A stretch of DNA of 64,000 nucleotides, taken from assembly GCF_900114735.1 (NCBI RefSeq), contig NZ_FOUA01000001.1, forward strand, positions 1,190,278-1,254,277, written 5' to 3'. The notes below the pieces were generated by a model. That model saw only the letters and a list, made by a program, of their open reading frames with translations. It was not told the origin of the DNA and made no database searches. The position numbers and the translations under genes were made by a program. The stretch comes from Halopseudomonas bauzanensis (GTDB lineage Bacteria; Pseudomonadota; Gammaproteobacteria; Pseudomonadales; Pseudomonadaceae). Of this stretch, positions 50,431-60,310 are shown one piece after another. How positions within the stretch are numbered: the first letter of the stretch is position 1; every line of letters starts with the position of its first letter.

Positions 50431-52227
50431 GTGAAACACTTAACTGAACTCCCCATTCTTAACCCAGGTTTGTCTCGACGCCGTTTTGTTCAAGGTTTGG
50501 CAGCCGGTGGTGTATTGCTGAGTCTGTCTCCTTTGGCGCGCGCGACTGGCCTGTTGTCAGGCGCGGGCACGAAAACGGGCACCGCTAATATTCTAAGCGG
50601 TACCCAGTTCGATCTGGAGATAGGTGAGTCCGCCGTCAACTTTACAGGCAACCCCCGCATAGCCACGACCATTAACGGCTCACTGCCCGCACCAACGTTA
50701 CGCTGGCGTGAGGGAGATACGGTCACCATTCGCGTGACGAATCGGTTGAAGGAAACCACATCGATTCATTGGCACGGCATCATCCTGCCATTTGAGATGG
50801 ATGGCGTGCCGGGCATCAGCTTTAGAGGGATCCAGCCTGGCGAAACCTTCACCTACCAGTTCAAAGTGCAGCAAAACGGCACCTACTGGTACCACTCGCA
50901 CTCTGGAATGCAGGAGGCGACCGGGGTCTACGGGGCGATCATTATTGATCCCGCTCAAGACGACCCAATTCGTGCAGACCGCGAATATGTCGTTCAGCTG
51001 TCTGACTGGACTGACGAAGACCCGATGCGGGTGCTGGCGAAGCTCAAAATGCAGGGTGATTACTACAACTACAACCAGCCTACCGCAGTAGATTTCTTTC
51101 AGGACGCCTCCCGCATTGGGCTGAAGGCAGCCATTGATAAACGCAAGATGTGGAATGAGATGCGGATGAGTCCGACGGATCTGGCCGATTTGTCAGCTGA
51201 CGTACTCACCTATCTGATGAACGGCACCACTCCCGCAGGCAACTGGACAGGGCTGTTTCGGCCCGGGGAGCGCATCCGCCTGCGCTTCATTAACGGTGCC
51301 GCCAATACCTTCTACGATGTCCGTATCCCAGGTCTTCAGTTAACCGTTGTTCAAGCCGACGGCATCAACGTCGAACCCGTTACCGTAGATGAGTTCCGGT
51401 TCGGGCCAGGGGAAACCTACGATGTTCTGGTGCAACCAAAAGATGATGCTCACACCATCTTTGCCCAAGCCATGGATCGTACAGGTTACGCGCGCGGCAC
51501 ACTGGCCACGCATGCCGGTCTTGAAGCGCCCGTCCCAGCGATTGATCCAGTCGAATGGCTTTCCATGGGAGACATGATGGGCGCTATGGGGGGCGGCATG
51601 GCCGGGATGAGCCACGGCGATATGTCGGGAATGGATCACGGCAACATGAAGGGCATGAATCATGCCGGCATGGGCCATGGCGCAATGACTGCAGCTGGTG
51701 CCAGTACTGAAGTACGCCACGCCAGGACTGAATACGGGGCGAGTATTGATATGCGAGTCGATACACCGCGTACCAACCTGGACGACCCTGGTATCGGTCT
51801 GCGCAATAACGGACGGCGCGTGCTCACGCTGGCCGACTTGCACACCATCGGCGGCCCGATGGATCCGCGCGGTGCAGAGCGTGAGATCGAGCTCCACCTG
51901 ACCGGCAATATGGAGCGCTATACCTGGTCATTTGACGGCGTGGAGTATGGCAAATCGACGCCGGTGCGTTTTCATTACGGCGAGCGGGTCAGGATCATAT
52001 TGCACAACGACACCATGATGACGCACCCCATGCACTTGCACGGCATGTGGAGTGAACTGGAAACGCCTGACGGACAATTTCTGGCACGACGCCACACAAT
52101 TCCTGTGCAACCTGCTCAACGCATCAGCTTTCTCGTGACGGCTGACGCTCTGGGGCGATGGGCATGGCACTGTCATTTGATGCTGCACATGGACACGGGG
52201 ATGTTTCGTGAAGTGGTGGTGGCATGA
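50431..52227 (+). CDS. copA: Copper-resistance multicopper oxidase CopA/PcoA
   Basis: A 598-residue periplasmic laccase-like oxidase that oxidises Cu(I). A Tat signal (LSRRRFVQGLAAGG) is followed by three cupredoxin domains with copper motifs HWHGI, HSHSG, HPMHLHGMW and HCHLMLHMDTGMF. A Met/His-rich insert (MSHGDMSGMDHGNMKGMNHA, near residue 395) should bind extra Cu(I). GTG 50431 is the start; AAGGA lies about 10 nt upstream. Its stop overlaps the copB ATG by 4 bases. Confidence 0.95.
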   Translation: MKHLTELPILNPGLSRRRFVQGLAAGGVLLSLSPLARATGLLSGAGTKTGTANILSGTQFDLEIGESAVNFTGNPRIATTINGSLPAPTLRWREGDTVTIRVTNRLKETTSIHWHGIILPFEMDGVPGISFRGIQPGETFTYQFKVQQNGTYWYHSHSGMQEATGVYGAIIIDPAQDDPIRADREYVVQLSDWTDEDPMRVLAKLKMQGDYYNYNQPTAVDFFQDASRIGLKAAIDKRKMWNEMRMSPTDLADLSADVLTYLMNGTTPAGNWTGLFRPGERIRLRFINGAANTFYDVRIPGLQLTVVQADGINVEPVTVDEFRFGPGETYDVLVQPKDDAHTIFAQAMDRTGYARGTLATHAGLEAPVPAIDPVEWLSMGDMMGAMGGGMAGMSHGDMSGMDHGNMKGMNHAGMGHGAMTAAGASTEVRHARTEYGASIDMRVDTPRTNLDDPGIGLRNNGRRVLTLADLHTIGGPMDPRGAEREIELHLTGNMERYTWSFDGVEYGKSTPVRFHYGERVRIILHNDTMMTHPMHLHGMWSELETPDGQFLARRHTIPVQPAQRISFLVTADALGRWAWHCHLMLHMDTGMFREVVVA

Positions 52228-53288
52228 AAACAACACTCAACAGCTCAGGCATCCGGATCATGAATAGCCTCTTTAAAAAGAAACTGCTTACTGCGGCGAT
52301 GGTTACAGGAGTTGTGCTGCCGTTGTTCGCCCATGGGCAAACCCAACATGCAGGGCACGCGGAACATATGCCTGCCGCACCAAAGTCCAGCGTACCCGCG
52401 GAGGCCGCTGGCATGAATCATGGAACCATGGACATGTCGGATATGGACCATAGCTCCATGGACATGACAGGTATGGACCATGGCTCAATGTCAGGTATGG
52501 ATCATGGCAGTGGCGAAATGGATCACGGCGATATGCAGATGCAAGGTGGCTCGGCCCCACCTGATGCCCGCGACCCCGATGCCTACTCTGATGGGTTTGA
52601 GCGCAATGCAGGTAAATTTGCGCTCCCCCCATCAGATGCACTCATCATGTCGGATATGCATAAGTTCGGTTCCGTTTATTTCGATCGACTGGAGTACGTC
52701 AAGGCGCGAGGTGAGGAGTGGGCTGCATATGAGGGCGAGGCCTGGTACGGCAGCACCTACAATCGTGCGGTCATCAAGGCTGAAGGCGAAGTGGCCAGCG
52801 GCAAGCTCCGGGAGTCCGAAACGGAACTGCTATGGCGCCATGCAGTTTCTACTTTTTGGAATACGGAGCTTGGTTTCCGATTTGACCATGCTGACGGCGC
52901 GCCGAATCGTGAGTGGCTTGCATTCGGCTTCAAAGGACTGGCGCCCTATTGGTTTGAAGTAGATGCAACCGCTTACGTCGGCCCGAGCGGACGTACTGCC
53001 CTGGCCCTGGAAGCGGAATACGACATCAGACTAACCCAGAAACTCTACTTGCAACCGCGGATGGAAGTGAACTTTCATGGCAAAGACGATGAGCGCTGGG
53101 GAATCGGCAGTGGTTTGACCGATGGCACTGCTGGATTACGCGTTAAATACGAAATAACTCGACAGCTGGTCCCTTATGTTGGTGTGGAATGGGCTAGCAA
53201 ATTCAGTAAAACAGCGGATTACGCCCGGGCAGCGGGAGAGTCCAGACAGGAAACCCGCTTTGTGACTGGCCTGAGCTTCCGCTTCTAA
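52224..53288 (+). CDS. copB: Copper-resistance outer membrane protein CopB/PcoB
   Basis: A 354-residue protein: signal peptide (MNSLFKKKLLTAAMVTGVVL), a Met/His-rich periplasmic segment (MNHGTMDMSDMDHSSMDM, GMDHGSGEMDHGDM), and a beta-barrel ending in GLSFRF with C-terminal phenylalanine. It probably sequesters or exports copper at the outer membrane. ATG 52224 overlaps copA (ATGA) and would add 12 residues to the signal; ATG 52260 gives a more typical signal peptide. I keep 52224. Confidence 0.92.
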   Translation: MKTTLNSSGIRIMNSLFKKKLLTAAMVTGVVLPLFAHGQTQHAGHAEHMPAAPKSSVPAEAAGMNHGTMDMSDMDHSSMDMTGMDHGSMSGMDHGSGEMDHGDMQMQGGSAPPDARDPDAYSDGFERNAGKFALPPSDALIMSDMHKFGSVYFDRLEYVKARGEEWAAYEGEAWYGSTYNRAVIKAEGEVASGKLRESETELLWRHAVSTFWNTELGFRFDHADGAPNREWLAFGFKGLAPYWFEVDATAYVGPSGRTALALEAEYDIRLTQKLYLQPRMEVNFHGKDDERWGIGSGLTDGTAGLRVKYEITRQLVPYVGVEWASKFSKTADYARAAGESRQETRFVTGLSFRF

Positions 53289-53354
53289 CAACGGCTTTTT
53301 AACTGGGTAGTTCTATCAGCTACCCCACTAATCGACTCTTGGAGAGCATTCACT

Positions 53355-53879
53355 ATGAAAAAGACTTTTACCATTCTCGCGTTCAGTCTGCTGCCAGCCT
53401 TTGCTATCGCAGCAGTTGACCACTCCGCACATGCCATGCATGGAATGCAAGGACATGAGATGCACGGGATGCAAGGACATGACATGTCGACCATGACGCA
53501 AGCTACTTCTGCAGTGGGTCAGCCTGGCGATCCGGCAAACGTCTCCCGGACGATTGAAATCATCATGGATGACAACATGCGCTTCACTCCCAGCGATATT
53601 CAGGTGGAAGCTGGTGAAACAGTTCGTTTTTTTATCAAGAACGTAGGACAGGTGCCGCATGAAATGGTGATTGGCTCAATAGAAGAGCTCAAGGCGCATG
53701 CAGCTGAAATGCTGGCAGCACCTGGCATGGAACACGAAGAGCCGAACATGATTACTCTACAACCAGGCAAGGTAGGCGGTCTGGTGTGGCAGTTTGATCA
53801 GCCGGGCAAGGTTGATTTTGCATGCCTTATCCCAGGCCATACCGAGGCTGGGATGGTAGGCAAAGTCGAAGTCATCTGA
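53355..53879 (+). CDS. Secreted copper-binding cupredoxin (CopI-like)
   Basis: A 174-residue periplasmic cupredoxin. Signal peptide (MKKTFTILAFSLLPAFAIAA), a Met/His-rich spacer (HGMQGHEMHGMQGHDM), and a cupredoxin domain with type-1 ligands H (VPHEM), C and H (FACLIPGH) and M (AGM). This matches CopI-type proteins that protect against copper, and it may accept electrons from CopA or pass copper. GGAGAGC lies upstream of the ATG. It is the third gene of copAB-cupredoxin-cytochrome. Confidence 0.85.
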   Translation: MKKTFTILAFSLLPAFAIAAVDHSAHAMHGMQGHEMHGMQGHDMSTMTQATSAVGQPGDPANVSRTIEIIMDDNMRFTPSDIQVEAGETVRFFIKNVGQVPHEMVIGSIEELKAHAAEMLAAPGMEHEEPNMITLQPGKVGGLVWQFDQPGKVDFACLIPGHTEAGMVGKVEVI

Positions 53880-53888
53880 GATAGATAG

Positions 53889-54359
53889 ATGCCTGGAAGA
53901 AATAAAATCTTCGGAGCGATCGGCGTTGCGATAGTTGGCGCCGTCGCCTTCCTCTATACGGCCACACGTGTGTCTGGACCCGAGTTTATAGATCCAGCCG
54001 ATCAGAATCAGGTCTCGCTTGGCCAATCCATCTACACAATACATTGCGCGGTGTGTCATGGTGAGTCGCTGCAAGGACAGGAGAACTGGCGTCAACGTCT
54101 ACCCAATGGGAGATTACCTGCCCCGCCCCATGATCAAACCGGGCACACGTGGCATCACTCGGACGCCATGCTGATAGATATGGTAAAAAACGGCTTGGTG
54201 CCCGGCAGAACTGCGCCGCCAGGCTACGAAAGCGATATGCCTGCGTACCGGAATATTCTGGTTGATGAGGATATTGAGGCTGTGCTGGCTTACATAAAAA
54301 GTACCTGGCCACCTGAAATTCTACAGGCACAGAAAAAAACCACCTTGCGTCAGCAATAA
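53889..54359 (+). CDS. Membrane-anchored mono-haem cytochrome c
   Basis: A 156-residue class I cytochrome c with an N-terminal membrane anchor (FGAIGVAIVGAVAFLY) and one haem site, CAVCHGESL, near residue 53; axial methionine probably in YESDMPAYRN. It starts 10 bases after the cupredoxin stop, so the two are likely one electron-transfer unit. No partner oxidase is visible beside it. Confidence 0.85.
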   Translation: MPGRNKIFGAIGVAIVGAVAFLYTATRVSGPEFIDPADQNQVSLGQSIYTIHCAVCHGESLQGQENWRQRLPNGRLPAPPHDQTGHTWHHSDAMLIDMVKNGLVPGRTAPPGYESDMPAYRNILVDEDIEAVLAYIKSTWPPEILQAQKKTTLRQQ

Positions 54360-54408
54360 CTCAGAGCATGCAAAACGGGGGGTTTGTTAATAGCTAACAA
54401 ATCAAAGA

Positions 54409-54436
54409 AAAATGGCGAGTAGAAACTCGCCATTTT
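54409..54436. terminator. Bidirectional terminator between cytochrome c and the P-type ATPase
   Basis: AAAATGGCGAGT-agaa-ACTCGCCATTTT: perfect 12-bp stem with A/T ends between convergent genes. A second hairpin TTTGTTA / TAACAAA lies at 54383-54401. Confidence 0.75.
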
Positions 54437-54461
54437 CCGTTATGCCCTCGACGAATCAAGC

Positions 54462-56786
54462 TTAAACGGAACCCCGAAGCCGCAGTGAGTTGAATACAAC
54501 AGACGCTGAACTGAGGCTCATCGCCAGGGCTGCAAACATGGGTGACAGAAGCAGTCCGGCGAACGGGTACAGGACACCAGCGGCAAGCGGAACGCCTAAC
54601 GCATTATAAATGAACGCAAAACCCAGATTTTGCTTCATGTTGAGAACAGTTTTGTTTGACAGGTTCTGAGCAATCGATATGCCTCGCAGGTCTCCTTTTA
54701 CCAAGGTGACCTGCGCACTGTTCATCGCTACATCCGTCCCGGTGCCCATGGCGATACCAACATTCGCCTTGGCAAGGGCCGGGGCATCGTTGATACCGTC
54801 GCCCGCCATAGCAACAATGCAGCCTTCGGACTGGAGCTTTTCCACCAGCTCCAGTTTATCGGCCGGTTTCACTTCGCCATGTATTTCATCTATACCCAAC
54901 TGGGCGGCTACCGCTCTGGCCGTCGAGATACCGTCACCGGTAGCCATGATGACCCTGATGCCCGCCGCCTTGAGCGCCTGTACCGCCTCTGGAGTGCTTT
55001 TCTTGATGGGGTCGGAAACGGCGAGCAGACCGGCCAATGTGCCGTCCACCGCCAGGTACATCACACTCGCACCCTTTGTTCTCAACTCCTCGGCAGTATC
55101 AGACAGGCTATCGACATCGATCTTGTCCAGTTGCATGAGTGCCGTATTGCCCAGCAGCAGCGTTCTGCCTTCAACCTGGCCGCGCACGCCTATGCCACTA
55201 CTCGAGTCAAAATCTTCCACCGGGCTCAGCTCCAGATTGCGTTCACGCGCAGCATCGACAATCGCATCAGCCAGAGGGTGCTCGCTGCCCTGGTCGAGAC
55301 TGGCGGCAAGGCGCAGGATTTCATCCGTGTGCATATCGCCAGCGGAAACAGCTTGATCGAACGCTGGCCGGCCTTCCGTCAGGGTGCCGGTCTTGTCGAC
55401 GATGAGCGTATCGACTTTGCGCAGGTTTTCTATCGCTGTTGCATCACGGAACAGCACGCCCTGAGTTGCGCCTCGCCCGGTAGCGACCATGACCGACATC
55501 GGCGTTGCGAGCCCCAGTGCACAAGGGCAAGCGATGATCAGGACAGCAACCGCATTGATCAGACCGTACACCCAGCTTGGTTGCGGCCCGAATATACCCC
55601 ACACGAACAAGGTGAGAATGGCGATAACCACCACCGCCATGACAAAGTAACCCGCTACCAGATCAGCCATCCGCTGCATGGGTGCTCGAGAGCGTTGAGC
55701 TTGGGCTACCAGCTGGACAATCTGCGAAAGCACAGTCGCCGAGCCGACTTTTTCCGCCCGAATAACGAGCGCACCAGAGGTGTTCATGGTTGCTCCTATG
55801 ACCTTGTCGCCGGGACGCTTGCTGATGGGTAATGGTTCACCGGTCAACATGGATTCATCGAGTGAACTTGCGCCCTCCTCAACAATGCCATCGACCGGGA
55901 CTTTTTCACCGGGCCGTACGCGTAAACGGTCACCCTCATGCACATGCGTCAGAGGTACATCCTCTTCGGTGCCGTCTGCATTGATGCGGCGGGCTGTCTT
56001 GGGTGCGAGACCAAGTAACGAACGGATGGCCGCGGATGTCTGGGAGCGTGCGCGCAGCTCCAGAACCTGGCCGAACAGCGTGAGGGATATGATCACCACG
56101 GCAGCTTCGAAGTAAACCGCCACTCGCCCCATGGACATGAATGTTTCCGGGAATATACCGGGAGCGACGGTTGCCAGCGTGCTGTAGACGAAGGCTGCAC
56201 CGGTACCCAGACCGATGAGTGTCCACATGTTGGGGCTGCGGTTGACCACAGATTGCCAGCCGCGAATGAAGAACGGCTGACCGGCCCAGAGCACCACAGG
56301 AAGCGACAGTATCAGCTCTATCCAGGTTTGCGTCGCCATCTCGAACCAGCCAAGCTGCGGCCCGAACATGGCAAGCACGGTGACAATGACGGTAAACGGC
56401 AGGGTCCACCAGAATCGCTTGGAAAAATCGTCCAGCTCGGGATTGTCATCCTCCAGGCTGGGCATGAGGGGCTCAAGTGCCATGCCGCATTTTGGGCAGA
56501 TGCCGGCATGATCCTGCTGTATTTCCGGATGCATCGGGCAGGTATAGATTGTGCCTTTGGCCGCTTGCGAGGGAGCCTGGGAGGCTGGCGATAGGAATTT
56601 ATCTGGATCATGCCGGAATCTATCCATGCACCGGGCGCTGCAGAAATAGTGCGCTTGACCCGCATGCTCAACATGGTGGACAGAATCCGCCGTTACACGC
56701 ATGCCGCAGACCGGATCAGCAAGCTCTGATCCCGTGGTGGAGGGTGTATGGTGATGACAGTGAGACTCGGATGGACCGTGCGCCAT
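54462..56786 (-). CDS. P1B-type copper-translocating ATPase with YHS and heavy-metal-binding N-terminus
   Basis: A 774-residue ATPase that exports Cu(I) (or Ag(I)) from the cytosol. N-terminus: His cluster (HCHHH), YHS-like domain ([22 protein letters not shown]), then the heavy-metal-binding motif [10 protein letters not shown] with CPKCGM; no classical GMTCxxC domain. Core motifs: CPC in [44 protein letters not shown]. The N-terminal layout is that of SilP/CopF-type pumps. ATG 56786 is preferred to TTG 56804. It is convergent with the cytochrome gene and divergent from copRS. Confidence 0.92.
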   Translation of the reverse strand: MAHGPSESHCHHHTPSTTGSELADPVCGMRVTADSVHHVEHAGQAHYFCSARCMDRFRHDPDKFLSPASQAPSQAAKGTIYTCPMHPEIQQDHAGICPKCGMALEPLMPSLEDDNPELDDFSKRFWWTLPFTVIVTVLAMFGPQLGWFEMATQTWIELILSLPVVLWAGQPFFIRGWQSVVNRSPNMWTLIGLGTGAAFVYSTLATVAPGIFPETFMSMGRVAVYFEAAVVIISLTLFGQVLELRARSQTSAAIRSLLGLAPKTARRINADGTEEDVPLTHVHEGDRLRVRPGEKVPVDGIVEEGASSLDESMLTGEPLPISKRPGDKVIGATMNTSGALVIRAEKVGSATVLSQIVQLVAQAQRSRAPMQRMADLVAGYFVMAVVVIAILTLFVWGIFGPQPSWVYGLINAVAVLIIACPCALGLATPMSVMVATGRGATQGVLFRDATAIENLRKVDTLIVDKTGTLTEGRPAFDQAVSAGDMHTDEILRLAASLDQGSEHPLADAIVDAARERNLELSPVEDFDSSSGIGVRGQVEGRTLLLGNTALMQLDKIDVDSLSDTAEELRTKGASVMYLAVDGTLAGLLAVSDPIKKSTPEAVQALKAAGIRVIMATGDGISTARAVAAQLGIDEIHGEVKPADKLELVEKLQSEGCIVAMAGDGINDAPALAKANVGIAMGTGTDVAMNSAQVTLVKGDLRGISIAQNLSNKTVLNMKQNLGFAFIYNALGVPLAAGVLYPFAGLLLSPMFAALAMSLSSASVVFNSLRLRGSV

Positions 56787-56916
56787 GGATGAGCACCTTT
56801 TCAAATAAGCAGGCAGTGGGCGCCGCGTTTTTAATCGGCTTCTTATAAAAGGGAGTTACATGAATGATGATGCCACATGTTTATTGATTAAAGATGATCA
56901 GGCAGCTCCCGCACAC

Positions 56917-56932
56917 ATTACATTTTTGTCAT
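56917..56932. promoter_or_regulatory. CopR/CusR-type box 3
   Basis: ATTAC-attttt-GTCAT in the divergent region between the ATPase and copRS. The right half matches the TTGTCAT half of the E. coli CusR box. Confidence 0.6.
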
Positions 56933-56985
56933 GTCCTGAAGAAAATGATTTTCTCAACGAGATAATATGGCTTCAGACTACTAAC

Positions 56986-57001
56986 ATTACATACTTGTAA
57001 T
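56986..57001. promoter_or_regulatory. CopR/CusR-type box 4
   Basis: ATTACA-tact-TGTAAT, the best palindrome of the set, 101 bases before copR. A shorter TTAC-tc-GTAA follows at 57002-57011. Confidence 0.65.
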
Positions 57002-57101
57002 TTACTCGTAATGTAGGGGGCAGGTTCAGACTATAGAATTGATAACGACACCAATGAAATGGTCTGGCTTTATTGGGCTGAACAGTGAAACGGAGTGAAC
57101 G

Positions 57102-57785
57102 ATGAAGATTCTCATCGTGGAAGATGAAGTAAAAACCGGAGATTATATTCGCCAGGGCCTGATGGAATCTGGCTTTGTGGTAGATCTCGCCCGTACCGGG
57201 CTCGATGGTCACCACTTGGCGCTTACCGGCTCGTATGACCTGATTGTCCTTGATGTCATGCTGCCTGATGTAGATGGCTGGCGCATCATGCAGTCCTTGA
57301 GAGAGGCCAGATCCACCACCCCTGTATTGTTTCTCACCGCGCGGGACAGTGTTGAAGACCGGGTCAAGGGCTTGGAATTGGGAGCGGACGACTATCTGGT
57401 CAAGCCGTTCGCCTTTTCGGAGCTGCTGGCACGAGTACGTACATTGTTACGGCGCGGTGCTGCGCCGGTTTTTCAGGATCAGCTCCAGGTGGCTGACCTG
57501 GTACTGGACATCCCTCGCCGCCGTGCACAGCGACACGGGACGAAGATCAACCTGACCAATAAGGAATTCGCCCTGCTTGAACTCCTTGTGCGGCGACAAG
57601 GGGAAGTGTTGCCGCGCTCGTTGATCGCCTCCCAAGTGTGGGACATGAATTTCGACAGTGACACCAATGTCATCGATGTCGCTATACGGCGGCTGCGCGC
57701 GAAAATCGATGATGACTTTGAACCGAAGTTGATTCATACCGTGCGCGGCATGGGTTACATGCTTGATGTGACGCAGCCAGGCTAA
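57102..57785 (+). CDS. copR: OmpR-type copper response regulator
   Basis: A 227-residue response regulator. Receiver domain with the phospho-acceptor aspartate in [14 protein letters not shown] (about residue 51) and lysine in YLVKPFAF, then a winged-helix output domain ([34 protein letters not shown]). Sequence type is CusR/CopR/PcoR. It should bind the ATTAC-N6-GTAAT boxes of the island. copS starts 3 bases after its stop. Confidence 0.92.
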   Translation: MKILIVEDEVKTGDYIRQGLMESGFVVDLARTGLDGHHLALTGSYDLIVLDVMLPDVDGWRIMQSLREARSTTPVLFLTARDSVEDRVKGLELGADDYLVKPFAFSELLARVRTLLRRGAAPVFQDQLQVADLVLDIPRRRAQRHGTKINLTNKEFALLELLVRRQGEVLPRSLIASQVWDMNFDSDTNVIDVAIRRLRAKIDDDFEPKLIHTVRGMGYMLDVTQPG

Positions 57786-57788
57786 CCC

Positions 57789-59195
57789 ATGAAAAGACGC
57801 CCTTTGTCCCTGGTTGTTCGTCTCACCGTCTCCATTGGCGCGGTGATAACCGCTGTGCTACTCACCTTTGGTTGGATGATGGAGCGCTCGATCGACAATC
57901 ACTTCGTCCAGCAGGATGTGGATGAGCTCAATTCAGTGGTTCATGCGTTGCAACGCCTTCTTGCTACAGTACCGGTCAATATGTCCGCCGACGAGTTGGA
58001 CCAGCGCCTCATCAGCGTGGTGACCGGTCATCGTAACGCCCAGTACCAGATCAGGACCGAGAGTGGGTCATTGATCTACTCGACACCGGGTTTCAATCTG
58101 GACACCTTCGCCCGAACTGCCCGGCCCGTAGAAAACATCACTATCGATACGGTTGAGAGCTGGAATGATCACCAGGAAGCGTTCCGTGGTGCGGTCTTGT
58201 GGCTCGAATCAGGCCGGCTTGAAGACGCCTCCAGGCTCAGGCTCGCGGTAGCCACGGGTATCGACTTTCATCTGCATTATCTGGACAGTTTTCGAAGCTA
58301 CCTCCGGATTGTCACCCTTTTTGCGTGCTTGATAGCCCTGCTGGCAACCTGGTTCGCCGTTTATCAGGGGCACGCTCCTATTCGACGTATCAGTAGGGAG
58401 ATGAGACGCATCAGATCTGATCAGCTGCATATTCGTCTTGAACCGCAATCCGTGCCTGCCGAGCTGGTAGAGCTGACGGTGTCCTTCAACGACATGATTG
58501 GCCGACTTGAGGATGTATTTCGACGCCTCTCGGACTTTTCCGGAGACATCGCCCACGAGCTACGGACTCCTATTACCAATCTGCGCACCCAGACTGAGGT
58601 AGCGCTGACCCAGGCTCGCAGCGTGGAGCAGTACCGGGAAGTGCTGTATTCCAACCTCGAAGAATATGACCGCATGGCCAAGATGGTCGGTGACATGCTT
58701 TTCCTGGCTCAGGCTGATAATCAGTTGCTTAAGCCGGAATTGGTCGATATCGATCTCCAATCAGAGCTGAGAAACCTTTTCGATTACTTCAGCGCTTGGG
58801 CAGAAGAGCGGCAGGTTCTGCTGGAGAATGCCGGAGAGCCGGTTCATGTGCTTGGCGATCAACTGATGATCCGTCGTGCATTGAGTAATCTGCTGTCCAA
58901 TGCAATCCGGCATACTCCGGAGGGTGAGAGCGTGATGACCACCCTTAAAGCGCACTCCGATAGCGTAAGAATCCGCATAAAGAACCCCGGCCCACCTATA
59001 CCTGAAGAGCATTTGAATCATATTTTTGAACGATTCTACCGGCTTGATGCATCCCGCCAACGAAGCAGCGAAGGTGCGGGGCTTGGCCTGGCCATCACTA
59101 AATCGATTATCGAAGCGCATGGAGGAAGGATCAGGGCGTTCTCCACAGCGGAGGCCACCACCTTTGAGGTTCGGTTACCACTCAAACTGGATTAA
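57789..59195 (+). CDS. copS: Copper-sensing histidine kinase
   Basis: A 468-residue membrane kinase: first helix (LTVSIGAVITAVLLTFGWMM), periplasmic sensor (about 40-175), second helix (IVTLFACLIALLATWFAVY), HAMP linker, H-box with the phospho-histidine in SGDIAHELRTPI, and an ATPase domain with N-box (NLLSNAIRHTPEG) and GAGLGLAITKSI. It is of the CusS/CopS heavy-metal sensor type, expected to sense periplasmic copper. Confidence 0.92.
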   Translation: MKRRPLSLVVRLTVSIGAVITAVLLTFGWMMERSIDNHFVQQDVDELNSVVHALQRLLATVPVNMSADELDQRLISVVTGHRNAQYQIRTESGSLIYSTPGFNLDTFARTARPVENITIDTVESWNDHQEAFRGAVLWLESGRLEDASRLRLAVATGIDFHLHYLDSFRSYLRIVTLFACLIALLATWFAVYQGHAPIRRISREMRRIRSDQLHIRLEPQSVPAELVELTVSFNDMIGRLEDVFRRLSDFSGDIAHELRTPITNLRTQTEVALTQARSVEQYREVLYSNLEEYDRMAKMVGDMLFLAQADNQLLKPELVDIDLQSELRNLFDYFSAWAEERQVLLENAGEPVHVLGDQLMIRRALSNLLSNAIRHTPEGESVMTTLKAHSDSVRIRIKNPGPPIPEEHLNHIFERFYRLDASRQRSSEGAGLGLAITKSIIEAHGGRIRAFSTAEATTFEVRLPLKLD

Positions 59196-59247
59196 ATGAC
59201 GACATTGCTGCCCTGTAAGTTGGTAACCACAGGGCAGCAACCCGGCA

Positions 59248-59577
59248 TTACACCGCCATCCGCTCGCATTCTTCTGCACATTTTCTGCAAGCTTCGGCGC
59301 ACCGCTGACAGTGCTCCATCTGATGTTTTTCACATTCCTCTGCACAGGCCCGACACACCTTCGCACACAAAGCACAAAACTCTTTGGCCAGTTCACTATT
59401 ACGGCTCATCAATACCGCAGCCAGCGAGCATATATCTGCGCAGTCCCGATCAAGCTCAATGCAGCGAGCCATCGCTTTCACATCTTCCTCACGCAGGCAC
59501 GAGGAGGCGCACATTTCGCATGCCTGAGCACATTCCCAACATGCCTGTATGCAGGACTGGTACTTGGAATTATTCAT
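59248..59577 (-). CDS. Four-helix-bundle copper storage protein (Csp3-like, DUF326)
   Basis: A 109-residue protein with 19 cysteines, mostly in CxxxC and CxxC pairs along four helices (CIQACWECAQACEMC; FCALCAKVCRACAEEC; HCQRCAEACRKCAEEC). This is the Csp fold, which stores many Cu(I) ions inside the bundle. There is no signal peptide, so it should be cytosolic (Csp3 type). ATG 59577 has GGAG 6 nt upstream; in-frame codons further upstream have no such site. It is divergent from the small secreted protein and cusCBA across two cop-type boxes. Confidence 0.88.
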   Translation of the reverse strand: MNNSKYQSCIQACWECAQACEMCASSCLREEDVKAMARCIELDRDCADICSLAAVLMSRNSELAKEFCALCAKVCRACAEECEKHQMEHCQRCAEACRKCAEECERMAV

Positions 59578-59689
59578 TGTGTTCTCCGGAATCATTGACT
59601 CATCGTTAAACATCACTTTTTGGAAGCCCATCAATAGGTGCTTCCATGGGATACGACCGGCATGACATGACCCCGTTCAGACGTTCTTC

Positions 59690-59705
59690 ATTACATTTGC
59701 GTAAG
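59690..59705. promoter_or_regulatory. CopR/CusR-type box 5
   Basis: ATTAC-atttgc-GTAAG, one base off the consensus, 113 bases before the Csp3-like gene on the minus strand. Confidence 0.5.
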
Positions 59706-59779
59706 GAATACACCCGGTTACTTCTACTACGGTACTATCTCGGTGCGTCTCGTAGTGACTGAATGTCTCCACCCGATCG

Positions 59780-59795
59780 ATGACGTAAATGTCAT
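59780..59795. promoter_or_regulatory. CopR/CusR-type box 6
   Basis: ATGAC-gtaaat-GTCAT, palindromic arms, 102 bases before the small secreted protein that leads into cusCBA. ATGAC/GTCAT is the E. coli CusR half-site. Confidence 0.55.
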
Positions 59796-59896
59796 TTCCA
59801 AGTCAGGCCCAGGTCAGAATGTTTTCCATATACTCCGTGTAAATACAGCAAGAACCACCGGATGGTTACCTTGGTTTAACTGCTTATGGATCAGCC

Positions 59897-60232
59897 ATGA
59901 AAACGATAATGCGACTCTTGCTTCTGTTATTAGCGCTTACGTTTCCCATTAATGGGGTCGCACAATTGTATATGTCGACTTGGCCGTCGATACATCACAC
60001 GACGCTGAGTGGTGATGGTGAGCACGAATGTCACGGAGCACAGGCGCAGCAGGACAAACCCTCGGCCTGCAAAGCAGAACAACAATGTAACCCCGCCTCT
60101 CTTCTTCAAGTTCCTGGGGGGAAAGGGTGGCCGATTCTCTTGGGTAAGCTCATATCTGTTCCATATGTCCGCTCGCTCCTCATCCGAAGCCCGGACACTG
60201 TCTGGCATCCTCCCCGTACGCAGCTGATCTGA
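59897..60232 (+). CDS. Small secreted Cys/His protein (CopL-like?)
   Basis: A 111-residue protein: signal peptide (MKTIMRLLLLLLALTFPING) followed by a His/Cys segment (HHTTLSGDGEHECHGAQAQQ, CKAEQQC) that could bind metal. The rest has no known domain. Small proteins of this kind lie before copper operons (CopL in Xanthomonas), but the similarity is only general. It starts behind a cop-type box and is followed by cusC. Confidence 0.55.
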   Translation: MKTIMRLLLLLLALTFPINGVAQLYMSTWPSIHHTTLSGDGEHECHGAQAQQDKPSACKAEQQCNPASLLQVPGGKGWPILLGKLISVPYVRSLLIRSPDTVWHPPRTQLI

Positions 60233-60310
60233 TTCACATCTCCGCCTGGATCTAATACACCAGGCTGATTACTGCGCGCCTTGGCTCGCATTGAAGATCA
60301 GGAATTCAGT

